Below are positions 53,104-60,795 of a stretch of 64,000 nt of DNA, piece after piece. The notes below the pieces were generated by a model. It was not told where the DNA came from. It ran no database searches and saw only the letters and a list, made by a program, of their open reading frames with translations. Each line of letters starts with the position of its first letter. Positions within the stretch are counted from its first letter, which is position 1. The stretch covers positions 186,001 through 250,000 of the forward strand of contig CANNCA010000002.1 in the NCBI GenBank assembly GCA_947503005.1, read 5' to 3'. The stretch comes from an uncultured Flavobacteriaceae bacterium. Its GTDB lineage: Bacteria; Bacteroidota; Bacteroidia; Flavobacteriales; Flavobacteriaceae. Made by a program: the position numbers and the translations under genes.

Positions 53104-53526
53104 ATGAACGAATACAAGGACAAAATCTTAAAAGTTTGTAATGATTCTTCCAAAAACACGATGATGGAGACTTTGCAAATCGAATACGTAGATGTTGGTG
53201 AGAATTTTTTAGTGGGAAAAATGCCTGTAAATGCTGCTGTACATCAACCGGATGGTGTTTTACATGGTGGTGCCATGGTCGCTCTTGCCGAAAGTGTAGG
53301 TAGCACAGCTTCCTACATTTTTTTAGATGCTCAAAAAATGTTCATTCGCGGCATTGAGATTTCGGCGAACCATGTAAAGAGTGTCCGTGACGGAGAAGTA
53401 TTCGCAAAGGCGACCATCATTCACAAAGGGCGTACCACTCAATTATGGGACATCAAGATTACCAATGTTGAGGGTGATTTGATCTCAGTTTGTAAACTCA
53501 CTACAATTGCATTGCCTAGAAAATAG
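53104..53526 (+). CDS. Hotdog-fold thioesterase (PaaI/YdiI-like), probable DHNA-CoA thioesterase
   Basis: A 140-residue hotdog protein: TLQIEYVDVGENFLVGKMPVNAAVHQPDGVLHGGAMVALAESVGSTASYIFL with the HGG-x-x-x-x-x-AE signature, catalytic acid in the AESVGS helix, and the C-terminal GRTTQLWDIKITNVEGDLISVCKLT. This family includes the menaquinone-pathway 1,4-dihydroxy-2-naphthoyl-CoA thioesterase. Because it is one base upstream of the isochorismate synthase gene and precedes menD, that role is likely; the activity is inferred. Confidence 0.88.
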   Translation: MNEYKDKILKVCNDSSKNTMMETLQIEYVDVGENFLVGKMPVNAAVHQPDGVLHGGAMVALAESVGSTASYIFLDAQKMFIRGIEISANHVKSVRDGEVFAKATIIHKGRTTQLWDIKITNVEGDLISVCKLTTIALPRK

Positions 53527-54636
53527 ATGCCCAACGACCTTATAGACAAACTAACTACACAGTACTCGAGAAAGTTACCTTTTGTTGCCTATCGAAAACC
53601 AAAAGAACAGCATGTTACAGCTTTGTTTCAAAAGGATAATAGATTACATCACTTAGCTGAATTTTCTGAATCAGGTTTTATTTTTGCTCCTTTCGATGCG
53701 CAGAAAGAAATTGTGCTGTTGCATTGTGATGAACGGTTTGAAATTGATTCAGCATCCTTAAATAGTTATCCACATACAGAATTTAAATCGATTGTCGATA
53801 CTAGTGAAAAGCAATTTCATATTGACCTTGTTAAAAAAGGAATTGAACACATTCAAAAGAATGAATTCCAAAAAGTGGTGTTGACCAGAAAGGTCGAAGT
53901 GGAGTGTACTACAGACCCCTTGATTTTGTTTGAGAGGCTTCTTGCCAATTACCAAAATGCTTTTTGTTATTTATGGTATCATCCTAAAATTGGCATTTGG
54001 CTCGGTGCCACCCCCGAAATACTTTTAAGGGGAACCAACCAACAAATTACTACCATGTCTCTCGCAGGAACACAAAAGTTTAAGGGTAACCTTGATCCCA
54101 CTTGGGGCCCAAAAGAACTCGAAGAGCAGCAATTGGTAACGAATTACATCTCACATGCCTTAGGTGATAAAGTTAGCGACCTCAAAATTTTTGAACGCGA
54201 GACCATACGTGCCGGAAACCTTTTGCATCTACGTACAAAGCTTACCGCTGATTATAAGAAAGAGCGTTTGGGTGAAATAGTCAGCGCTTTGCACCCGACT
54301 CCCGCAATTTGTGGAATGCCGATGCAGCCGACGAAGGAATTTATCTTGAGAAACGAAAATTATCAACGGGAATTCTATACAGGATACTTGGGAGAACTTA
54401 ACATGAAATATGAAACCAGACGATCATCTCGAACTAGGAATGTTGAAAACAGTGCCTACAAGGCTATAAACTCCACAACCTCATTTTTTGTAAATCTACG
54501 TTGTATGCAGCTCCAAGAAAACAAGGCCTTGATTTATGTTGGAGGTGGTGTAACCAAAGATTCGGATGCTGAGAAGGAATGGGAAGAAACTGTTGCGAAA
54601 ACCAATACCATGCTGAAGGTTTTAAATGTGGATTAG
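53527..54636 (+). CDS. menF: Isochorismate synthase (chorismate-binding)
   Basis: A 369-residue chorismate enzyme converting chorismate to isochorismate for menaquinone synthesis. The chorismate-binding domain has KNEFQKVVLTRKVEVECTTDP, LGATPEILLRG, MSLAGTQKFKG, ELEEQQLVTNYI, the catalytic HPTPAICGMP (with GMP variant) and RGSVGGG-like ending YVGGGVTKDSDAEKEWEETVAKTNTML. The N-terminal about 100 residues are the divergent substrate-lid part. It directly follows the thioesterase gene with no intergenic base and precedes menD by about 50 bp. Confidence 0.93.
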   Translation: MPNDLIDKLTTQYSRKLPFVAYRKPKEQHVTALFQKDNRLHHLAEFSESGFIFAPFDAQKEIVLLHCDERFEIDSASLNSYPHTEFKSIVDTSEKQFHIDLVKKGIEHIQKNEFQKVVLTRKVEVECTTDPLILFERLLANYQNAFCYLWYHPKIGIWLGATPEILLRGTNQQITTMSLAGTQKFKGNLDPTWGPKELEEQQLVTNYISHALGDKVSDLKIFERETIRAGNLLHLRTKLTADYKKERLGEIVSALHPTPAICGMPMQPTKEFILRNENYQREFYTGYLGELNMKYETRRSSRTRNVENSAYKAINSTTSFFVNLRCMQLQENKALIYVGGGVTKDSDAEKEWEETVAKTNTMLKVLNVD

Positions 54637-54674
54637 AATTTTCCGCTTCATTGGGTTAAAACCCGTTTAGGTCG

Positions 54675-54682
54675 TATTTTTG
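54675..54682 (+). promoter_or_regulatory. -7 box (TATTTTTG) close to the menD start
   Basis: TATTTTTG matches TAnnTTTG and ends 5 bp before the menD ATG at 54688, with TTG at 54651-54653 as a possible -33 element (21-bp spacing). If used, menD would have a near-leaderless transcript in addition to read-through from menF. Confidence 0.35.
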
Positions 54683-54687
54683 TGAGG

Positions 54688-56439
54688 ATGAAGCATTCCA
54701 GTATTCCCTCGGCCCAGACCGTAGTAATGCACTGTAAGAACAAAGGCATTGAAAATATAGTTATTTCTCCCGGATCGCGAAATGCTCCACTTACCATAAG
54801 TTTTACGGAAGATCCGTATTTTAAATGTTTTAGCATTGTAGACGAGCGAAGTGCAGCCTTTTTTGGGTTAGGTATAGCACAACAGTTAAGAAAACCTGTA
54901 GCCGTGGTCTGTACTTCAGGTAGTGCGCTCTTGAATTATTACCCAGCTATAGCAGAGGCCTTCTACAGCAATATTCCGTTAGTAGTAATTTCAGCGGACA
55001 GGCCAGGCTATAAAATCGATGTCGGAGACGGTCAGACCATTCGTCAAGATGATGTTTTTCATAGGCATATCGGCTATTCGGCCAACCTGAAACAAGATGT
55101 TGTTCATGCTACGGATCGCATTGAAAAGTATGCACCAACATTGATTTCGGAGATAGGCGTCCTTGATGCACAGCAAAACGTACAAACATACAACGACTCT
55201 GAGTTGAACAGGGCTTTGAATACAAGTTTCGAGACAGGATTGCCCGTACATATTAATGTACCTTTCGAAGAACCATTGTACAATGTACTGAGCGAATCTA
55301 CTGTGCAACCAGAAATCCTAAAAAGTACCGCTGAAAATGTTGCCATGGATAGCATTGATTACTATAAGGATTTATGGAATTCGTCAAAACAAAAAATGGT
55401 GCTTGTAGGCGTCAATTACCCCAATGCCGTGGAACAACGTTTTTTGGATATTCTCGGTAATGACCCAACTGTACTGGTTTTGACTGAATCTACGTCGAAC
55501 CTACACCATCCGAATTTTTTCCCTAGCATCGATAGTATTGTTGCTCCCATTGAGAAATTGGAAGAAAAACAAAAACTGTTTAAAAAATTACAGCCGGAAA
55601 TCTTACTTACGTTCGGCGGATTGATTGTTTCGAAAAAAATAAAGGCTTTTCTGAGGCATTTCAAACCAAAAGAACATTGGCATATTGATGAGCTAAAGGC
55701 ATTTGACACCTTCTTTTCACTTACGAAGCACTTCAAGGTAAGCCCTAACAGATTTTTCAACGAATTTCTTCAGCCCTTAGAGAATACCGCAGGTTCGTAT
55801 TTCTCGTATTGGAATTCCGTTAAACTGAACTACGAAAAAAAGCGGGATGAATATATCGATCAGATTGCATTTTCAGACATGCTTGTTTTTCACTACGTCT
55901 GTAAAAGCATTCCTTCAGCATACCAAGTACAGTTGGCGAACAGTTCAACGGTTCGCTATGTACAGCTTTTTGATTTGAAACCTAGTATTAAGGTGTTTTG
56001 TAATCGAGGAACCAGCGGAATAGATGGAAGTACCTCAACGGCAGTGGGCGCAGCCTTTTATCAAGAAGAACCCACTTTGCTCATCACAGGTGATTTGAGT
56101 TTTTTATACGATAGTAACGGCCTCTGGAACGATTACATACGCAAAGACTTTAAAATTATTCTTATCAATAATAGGGGAGGAGGTATTTTTAGGATTCTTC
56201 CTGGAAAAGAAGACACAGAAAATTTTAAAACTTATTTTGAAACCGTTCAAAACTGTGAGGTCTCCCATTTGTGCAAAATGTTCGGAATTAGACACGTTTG
56301 TGTTGAAAATGAAAAAAAATTAGTAAAGACTTTATCCAATTTTTTTCAACAAAAAACAGGGCCTAGCCTGTTAGAGGTCAGAACCCCAAGAATCTTGAAC
56401 GATAAAATTTTGCTTGGTTACTTCGATTTTATATCTTAG
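54688..56439 (+). CDS. menD: 2-succinyl-5-enolpyruvyl-6-hydroxy-3-cyclohexene-1-carboxylate synthase (MenD)
   Basis: The start is set at ATG 54688 (MKHSSIPSAQTVVMHCKNKG); a GTG two codons upstream is less likely. About 583 residues, the usual ThDP-enzyme size. Motifs: GIENIVISPGSRNAPLTISF, the ThDP-activating Glu in VDERSAAFFGLG, VCTSGSALLNYYPAIAEAFYSNIPLVVISADRPG, and the cofactor-binding FCNRGTSGIDGSTSTAVGAAF with TGDLSFLYDSNGLWN and NNRGGGIFRILPG. It adds the succinyl-semialdehyde unit to isochorismate in menaquinone synthesis. Confidence 0.97.
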   Translation: MKHSSIPSAQTVVMHCKNKGIENIVISPGSRNAPLTISFTEDPYFKCFSIVDERSAAFFGLGIAQQLRKPVAVVCTSGSALLNYYPAIAEAFYSNIPLVVISADRPGYKIDVGDGQTIRQDDVFHRHIGYSANLKQDVVHATDRIEKYAPTLISEIGVLDAQQNVQTYNDSELNRALNTSFETGLPVHINVPFEEPLYNVLSESTVQPEILKSTAENVAMDSIDYYKDLWNSSKQKMVLVGVNYPNAVEQRFLDILGNDPTVLVLTESTSNLHHPNFFPSIDSIVAPIEKLEEKQKLFKKLQPEILLTFGGLIVSKKIKAFLRHFKPKEHWHIDELKAFDTFFSLTKHFKVSPNRFFNEFLQPLENTAGSYFSYWNSVKLNYEKKRDEYIDQIAFSDMLVFHYVCKSIPSAYQVQLANSSTVRYVQLFDLKPSIKVFCNRGTSGIDGSTSTAVGAAFYQEEPTLLITGDLSFLYDSNGLWNDYIRKDFKIILINNRGGGIFRILPGKEDTENFKTYFETVQNCEVSHLCKMFGIRHVCVENEKKLVKTLSNFFQQKTGPSLLEVRTPRILNDKILLGYFDFIS

Positions 56440-56478
56440 ACCTAAGTTTAACCATTAATTACAAAGACACTAACTATT

Positions 56479-56817
56479 ATGAGTAAAAGAGATGATTTAA
56501 TCGCAAAGTACGCTGCTGACATTAAAGACAAATTTGGTGAAGCTGCGGATATGGATTTATTGACTAAAGTTACTGTAGGCCTTGGACCTTCAATTTACAA
56601 TCTAGATGCTTCTAAAGTATCAGGTGCTGATGAAAAAGAACTGGAAACAGTTAAAAACAACTACCTAATCAAAAAACTAGGTATGAGCGATAGTCCAAAG
56701 TTGATGGAAGGGATTAAAACTGTAATGGACAAATATGGTTCGGCCAATAGAAATAAGCACAGAGCTGTGGTTTATTATATGTTGTGCAAGCACTTCAAAA
56801 AACAATCTGTCTACTAG
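56479..56817 (+). CDS. DUF2853 family protein
   Basis: A 112-residue soluble helical protein of the DUF2853 family: YAADIKDKFGEAADMDLLTKVTVGLGPSIYNLDAS, then KNNYLIKKLGMSDSPKLMEGIKTVMDKYG and NKHRAVVYYMLCKHF. The biochemical role is not known. It is preserved here between menD and the S1 protein gene and has its own terminator, so it may be expressed on its own. Confidence 0.9.
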   Translation: MSKRDDLIAKYAADIKDKFGEAADMDLLTKVTVGLGPSIYNLDASKVSGADEKELETVKNNYLIKKLGMSDSPKLMEGIKTVMDKYGSANRNKHRAVVYYMLCKHFKKQSVY

Positions 56818-56836
56818 ACAATTCTTAAATTTATAA

Positions 56837-56869
56837 AAACCATCTGATGTTTCTTCAGATGGTTTTTTT
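56837..56869 (+). terminator. Terminator after the DUF2853 gene
   Basis: AAACCATCTGA (56837-56847) with TCAGATGGTTT (56855-56865), a 7-base loop and a T run. Confidence 0.9.
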
Positions 56870-56900
56870 TTGACCGTTTATTAAACTGTATTTTTACTTT

Positions 56901-57740
56901 ATGATCGATTTAGGCAAATTCAATACGCTAGAAATACTCAGACATACGAGCGTAGGGCTATTTTTAGGAAATGATGAACACTCGGGTATACTTTTGCCCA
57001 ACAAATATGTTCCAGAAAATTATGAAATTGGAGAAAAAATCACCGTTTTCTGCTATTTGGATCATGAAGAACGCCCTGTTGCCACCACCCTTGAACCTGA
57101 AATTATCGTAAACGAGTTTCAATTATTGAAAGTCGTCGAGGTGAATGAGTATGGGGCTTTTATGGATTGGGGCCTTGAGAAGCATCTTTTGGTTCCCTTT
57201 CGCGAGCAGCGAAATAAGATGCGCGAGGGTCAATGGTACGTAGTCTATTGTTATTTGGATGAACGTAGTAATCGATTGGTGGCTTCCAATAAATTGGATA
57301 AGTTCTTAAGCAATGAAGAACTGACCGTGCGCGTACGCGAAAAGGTTGATCTCATCGTAACAAGAATGACCGATTTGGGTTGGGAAGTTATCATCAACAA
57401 TCAACATAAGGGTTTGGTCTATTTTAACGAAGTTTTCAAAAAGTTAGCGATAGGAGATAATGTTCCTGGAGTCATCAAGGGTATCCGTAGTGATAACAAA
57501 ATAGATGTTTCGTTGCAACCGCTCGGAGAAAAAATCTTGGAACCCGCTGCCAACAAAATCTATGACACGTTGAAAATCCACAATGGTTTCCTTCCGTTAA
57601 ACGACAAATCAAATCCGGAGGTTATCAAAGAAGAACTACAGATGAGCAAGAAGACTTTTAAAAAGGGAATTGGCACGCTTTACAAAGCTCGAAAAATTGA
57701 TATCAAAAGCGATGGTATTTATTTAGTTGAATCCGAATAG
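56901..57740 (+). CDS. cvfB: CvfB-like S1 RNA-binding protein
   Basis: A 279-residue protein of the CvfB/YitL family: three S1-like OB domains and a C-terminal winged helix. Seen: FNTLEILRHTSVGLFLGNDEHSGILLPNKYVPENYEIG, VVEVNEYGAFMDWGLEKHLLVPFREQ, EVIINNQHKGLVYFNEVFKKLAIGDNVPGVIKGIRSDNKIDVSLQP, and MSKKTFKKGIGTLYKARKI. In Staphylococcus the homologue affects virulence gene expression and binds RNA; here the role is RNA binding in the cytoplasm by inference. It starts after the DUF2853 terminator. Confidence 0.93.
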   Translation: MIDLGKFNTLEILRHTSVGLFLGNDEHSGILLPNKYVPENYEIGEKITVFCYLDHEERPVATTLEPEIIVNEFQLLKVVEVNEYGAFMDWGLEKHLLVPFREQRNKMREGQWYVVYCYLDERSNRLVASNKLDKFLSNEELTVRVREKVDLIVTRMTDLGWEVIINNQHKGLVYFNEVFKKLAIGDNVPGVIKGIRSDNKIDVSLQPLGEKILEPAANKIYDTLKIHNGFLPLNDKSNPEVIKEELQMSKKTFKKGIGTLYKARKIDIKSDGIYLVESE

Positions 57741-57916
57741 TTAAGGTATCATGTTATGAAATCATTCGTTTTCGATTTTAGAATGAATTGATAACCGCTT
57801 AATTTTTCGAGGAAAATCAATAAAAACCAACTGCGTAGTTCATCGATAAGCAAATGGAAATCAATTCAATATAAGAGTTTAACAACGTTTATTCTTCTGT
57901 TGACCACTAAAAATTG

Positions 57917-57924
57917 TAATTTTG
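57917..57924 (+). promoter_or_regulatory. -7 box (TAATTTTG) upstream of the SPOR-like membrane protein gene
   Basis: TAATTTTG matches TAnnTTTG; predicted transcript start near 57930, giving a leader of about 77 bases before 58007. No -33 TTG at ideal distance was found. Confidence 0.4.
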
Positions 57925-58006
57925 CAACATTGACATTATTTATTTTATAGTGATCAATGATTTTTAATTACTTTAGCGCACAGACACCCCCTAACCACAA
58001 CAGCAT

Positions 58007-58609
58007 ATGCCGTTTATAGAAGAAAGTGATTTACTAGAACTACACAAAGATATTGACAAGGCTCAAATCATAAATGAACGCCTTCTCGATCAAATTAAAA
58101 TTAAGAACAAGGAACTTAAAAAAAGTAAAATTCAGCGAAACGTGCTTGCTGGGGTTACGGCACTTTTCCTCATAGGAACTTTGGCAATTACTTCCTTTAC
58201 AGCAGGTTTAAGTAGTAGCGGTGGTGGTTTAGAACAACAAAATAACTTGTTAGTATCTATTGATAGTCTTGATGCGATAAAAACACGAATTGATAATCTT
58301 AAGGAACAGAATGAAGAATTGAGTTTAGTAAAGGAATACTATCTCGCGAAAAAATTCTTGGAGAAAGAAATGATCTATTCAGTTCAGGTAAAGTCATTTG
58401 TTGATAATAATGTCACTTTGGCCTCTGAAGCGTTGACCAATACTATGTTTGTAAAGACAAACCCTTTTTATTCTTACTCCTTAGGTAATTTCCAAACATT
58501 GGAAGAAGCCCAGAAGTTTAGAAAAGAATTGGTCGATATTGGTTTTGATGATGCCTTTGTTGCATCTTATAAAGAAGGAAAACGAATTAAAATAGAAGAC
58601 CCCTATTAA
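58007..58609 (+). CDS. Membrane-anchored coiled-coil protein with SPOR-like C-terminus
   Basis: A 200-residue protein: N-terminal charged coiled coil (residues 1-42, LHKDIDKAQIINERLLDQIKIKNKELKK), one transmembrane helix (VLAGVTALFLIGTLAITSFTAG), an extracytoplasmic coiled coil, and a C-terminal domain of about 75 residues with IYSVQVKSFVDNNV, FYSYSLGNFQTLEEAQKFRKELVDIGFDDAFVASYKEG. The two YS-V-G-F/T-LEEAQKF parts are the SPOR pattern of glycan-binding domains. The short 2-bp gap to menA suggests co-transcription, though a functional link to menaquinone is not obvious. Confidence 0.85.
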   Translation: MPFIEESDLLELHKDIDKAQIINERLLDQIKIKNKELKKSKIQRNVLAGVTALFLIGTLAITSFTAGLSSSGGGLEQQNNLLVSIDSLDAIKTRIDNLKEQNEELSLVKEYYLAKKFLEKEMIYSVQVKSFVDNNVTLASEALTNTMFVKTNPFYSYSLGNFQTLEEAQKFRKELVDIGFDDAFVASYKEGKRIKIEDPY

Positions 58610-58611
58610 TT

Positions 58612-59511
58612 TTGCCAAAATTACGTGCATGGTTGGATGCCGCTAGACCAAGAACGCTACCCCTATCTATTTCTGGCGTTATTGTCGGCACCGCGCTCGC
58701 TAATCTTTACGAAAAGTATAACCTACTAATATTCTTACTTGCTTTGTTCACAACGATAAGTTTTCAAGTTACCTCTAATTTCGCCAATGATTATGGCGAT
58801 GGTGTGAAGGGTACTGACAATTCTGATAGAATTGGTCCAATGCGCGCTTTACAAAGTGGTAGCCTAACACGACAAGAACTTAAAAATGGAATCATCATTT
58901 CTATTTCAGTGAGTTTGTTGTTGGTACTTGCTTTACTTTATACATCGTTCGGGCTGGAGAATATCGGATTTTTTCTTTTGTTCGGATGCCTTGGATTATT
59001 AAGTATATGGGCAGCTATTAAGTATACCGTTGGTGATTCGGCTTATGGCTATAGAGGACTGGGTGATGTATTTGTGTTCATCTTTTTCGGACTCGTGGGC
59101 GTTTTAGGCTCAATGTTTCTCTATACAAAGTTTTTGATCGATTTCTCTTGGCTACCTGCAATTACAATTGGTGTTCTAAGTGTCGGAGTACTTAATTTGA
59201 ATAATTTACGTGATTTTGAATCTGACAAAAAGGCGAATAAAAATACGATTATCGTAAAAATCGGTTATGAAAGTGGAAAAAAATATCATTATGCCTTGCT
59301 CATTGCAGGTTTTGTTTGCATGCTGATATTTACCTTGATAAACTTTTCAGCATGGTATCATTTGATTCCACTATTGGCCTTTGTGCCCATTGCAATCCAT
59401 CTATTGAAAGTTTATCGAACAAATGAACCCTATTTGCTTGATCCTGAATTAAAAAAATTGGCCTTGAGCACATTTTTGTTGGCTATACTGTTTTATATCG
59501 CATTTAATTAA
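58612..59511 (+). CDS. menA: 1,4-dihydroxy-2-naphthoate polyprenyltransferase (MenA)
   Basis: A 299-residue integral membrane UbiA-family enzyme that adds the isoprenoid tail in menaquinone synthesis. Starts with TTG at 58612 (MPKLRAWLDAARPRTLPLSI), which is the typical family opening. The first Asp-rich motif is NDYGDGVKGTDNSDRIGP and the second is NNLRDFESDKKANKNTI. Several hydrophobic helices follow (GFFLLFGCLGLLSIWAAIK and others). It follows the SPOR-like gene by 2 bp. Confidence 0.97.
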   Translation: MPKLRAWLDAARPRTLPLSISGVIVGTALANLYEKYNLLIFLLALFTTISFQVTSNFANDYGDGVKGTDNSDRIGPMRALQSGSLTRQELKNGIIISISVSLLLVLALLYTSFGLENIGFFLLFGCLGLLSIWAAIKYTVGDSAYGYRGLGDVFVFIFFGLVGVLGSMFLYTKFLIDFSWLPAITIGVLSVGVLNLNNLRDFESDKKANKNTIIVKIGYESGKKYHYALLIAGFVCMLIFTLINFSAWYHLIPLLAFVPIAIHLLKVYRTNEPYLLDPELKKLALSTFLLAILFYIAFN

Positions 59512-59552
59512 CTTAATAATTTTATATCCTAACCATTTAAACCACAACTACT

Positions 59553-60308
59553 TTGGAACAACCTATTAGAATACTTATCGTAGAAGACAATGTCATCATT
59601 GCAGATGATATGCAGTCTATGCTTGAGGAGATCGGCTATGAAATCGTAGACAATGTTATCGTTTATGAACAGGCTGAAGAGGTATTGAAAACCCAGCAGG
59701 TAGACCTCGTATTAATCGACATTATTCTTGCATCTGACCGAACAGGAATTGATTTGGGAAAACATATTCGCGAGAACTATGATATTCCGTTCATTTTTGT
59801 CACTTCCAATTCAGATAGGGCAACTGTTGAAAATGCAAAGACGGTGAAACCAAATGGATATTTGGTGAAGCCTTTTGAGCAACAAGATCTTTATACTTCA
59901 ATAGAGATTGCTTTGGCAAACTTTACCTATGGTTCTGGTGGTGACAAGGCTGAGAACCAGATGTCTCAAGATGATGTGCCAATGTCCAATTCGGTGCTTA
60001 AAGATTCCATTTTCGTAAAAAAGCAACACCTTTATTACCGTATTCAGTTTGGTGATATACAGTTTATCAAGGCTGACAACGTGTATTTGGAGGTAAATAC
60101 GGTAGACAAGAAATTCTTGGTGAGGTCTCCATTAAAAGATTATTTGGAAAAATTACCCAAAACTAAGTTTTATAGGGCCCATAAATCATATATAGTGAAC
60201 GTGGATCATATTGATGCCATCAACTCTAAAGATATTATGATTAATAATAATTTGATTCCCATTTCAAAAGACTTTAAGGAATTTATTATTTCAGCAATGA
60301 ATTCTTAA
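59553..60308 (+). CDS. LytTR-family response regulator with intact receiver
   Basis: A 251-residue regulator starting at TTG 59553 (MEQPIRILIVEDN). The receiver (about 5-125) has the acidic pair E11/D12, phospho-acceptor Asp56 in LVLIDIIL and Lys in YLVKPFEQQ. The LytTR DNA-binding domain is at about 150-250 (SIFVKKQHLYYRIQFGDIQFIKADNVYLEV, KFYRAHKSYIVNVDHIDAINSKDIMINNNLIPISK). In contrast to the LytTR protein at 12690, this receiver should be phosphorylated, most likely by the TPR histidine kinase 0.5 kb downstream. A direct repeat (60385-60411) downstream of it is a candidate target. Confidence 0.95.
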   Translation: MEQPIRILIVEDNVIIADDMQSMLEEIGYEIVDNVIVYEQAEEVLKTQQVDLVLIDIILASDRTGIDLGKHIRENYDIPFIFVTSNSDRATVENAKTVKPNGYLVKPFEQQDLYTSIEIALANFTYGSGGDKAENQMSQDDVPMSNSVLKDSIFVKKQHLYYRIQFGDIQFIKADNVYLEVNTVDKKFLVRSPLKDYLEKLPKTKFYRAHKSYIVNVDHIDAINSKDIMINNNLIPISKDFKEFIISAMNS

Positions 60309-60332
60309 AGTAACATGTTGAAACAATTCTTT

Positions 60333-60359
60333 AAGGGCATTTTTTTTGATGCCCTTTTT
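60333..60359 (+). terminator. Terminator after the LytTR regulator gene
   Basis: AAGGGCAT (60333-60340) with ATGCCCTT (60349-60356), T-rich loop and trailing T run; 25 bp past the stop codon. Confidence 0.8.
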
Positions 60360-60384
60360 AAATTTGCCCTACCAAGTCACTGGC

Positions 60385-60411
60385 ACGAAATGCACATAAA
60401 TCGGACGAAAT
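60385..60411. promoter_or_regulatory. Candidate LytTR site: direct repeat ACGAAAT at 20-bp spacing
   Basis: ACGAAAT occurs at 60385-60391 and 60405-60411; each is preceded by GG or GGC and followed by a CA-rich stretch (GCACATA, ACATA). The start-to-start distance is 20 bp, two helical turns, as LytTR proteins prefer. The position between the LytTR gene and its partner kinase gene suggests regulation of the kinase. On the other strand the repeats read ATTTCGT. Confidence 0.4.
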
Positions 60412-60795
60412 ACATACTTTTTCATGATTTTTGATTTTCACAACAAAAAATAAGCATTACACAACAATGTGGTTAAACATTGAATTCTTATCGATAATTT
60501 TGAAAAGAACAAGTGGATCCCCAAAATCTTGCTTTTTTCTGTGAACAGGGTTAAATAGCCGCGAATGCATTTTGCAGCTTTTTTTGTTTTAAGTCTTTGT
60601 TTTAAAGCTTTTTCAAAAGAAATCGGCCTATTTATTTAATATAGCTATGGACCAAAAATAGTTTTGAGAACAATTGTATTGTAGTACCTGGTTCTGAGTT
60701 TGATGAGAATGTTTCAAATGACGAAGTGGGCCTACAACAAAAATTTAGCAGAACCGAGATATAGTAGTATGTTTGGTTTTGTTCGTTTACGTGAT

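Larger units (their letters stand above)
60309..60795. other. 487-bp gap between the LytTR regulator and its kinase gene
   Basis: Holds the terminator at 60333-60359 and the direct repeat at 60385-60411. The remaining sequence is AT-rich; a 25-codon frame starting ATGTGGTTAAAC is too short and unsupported to call a gene. The kinase frame is open upstream of the ATG at 60796 but the leader there is not protein-like. Confidence 0.6.
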
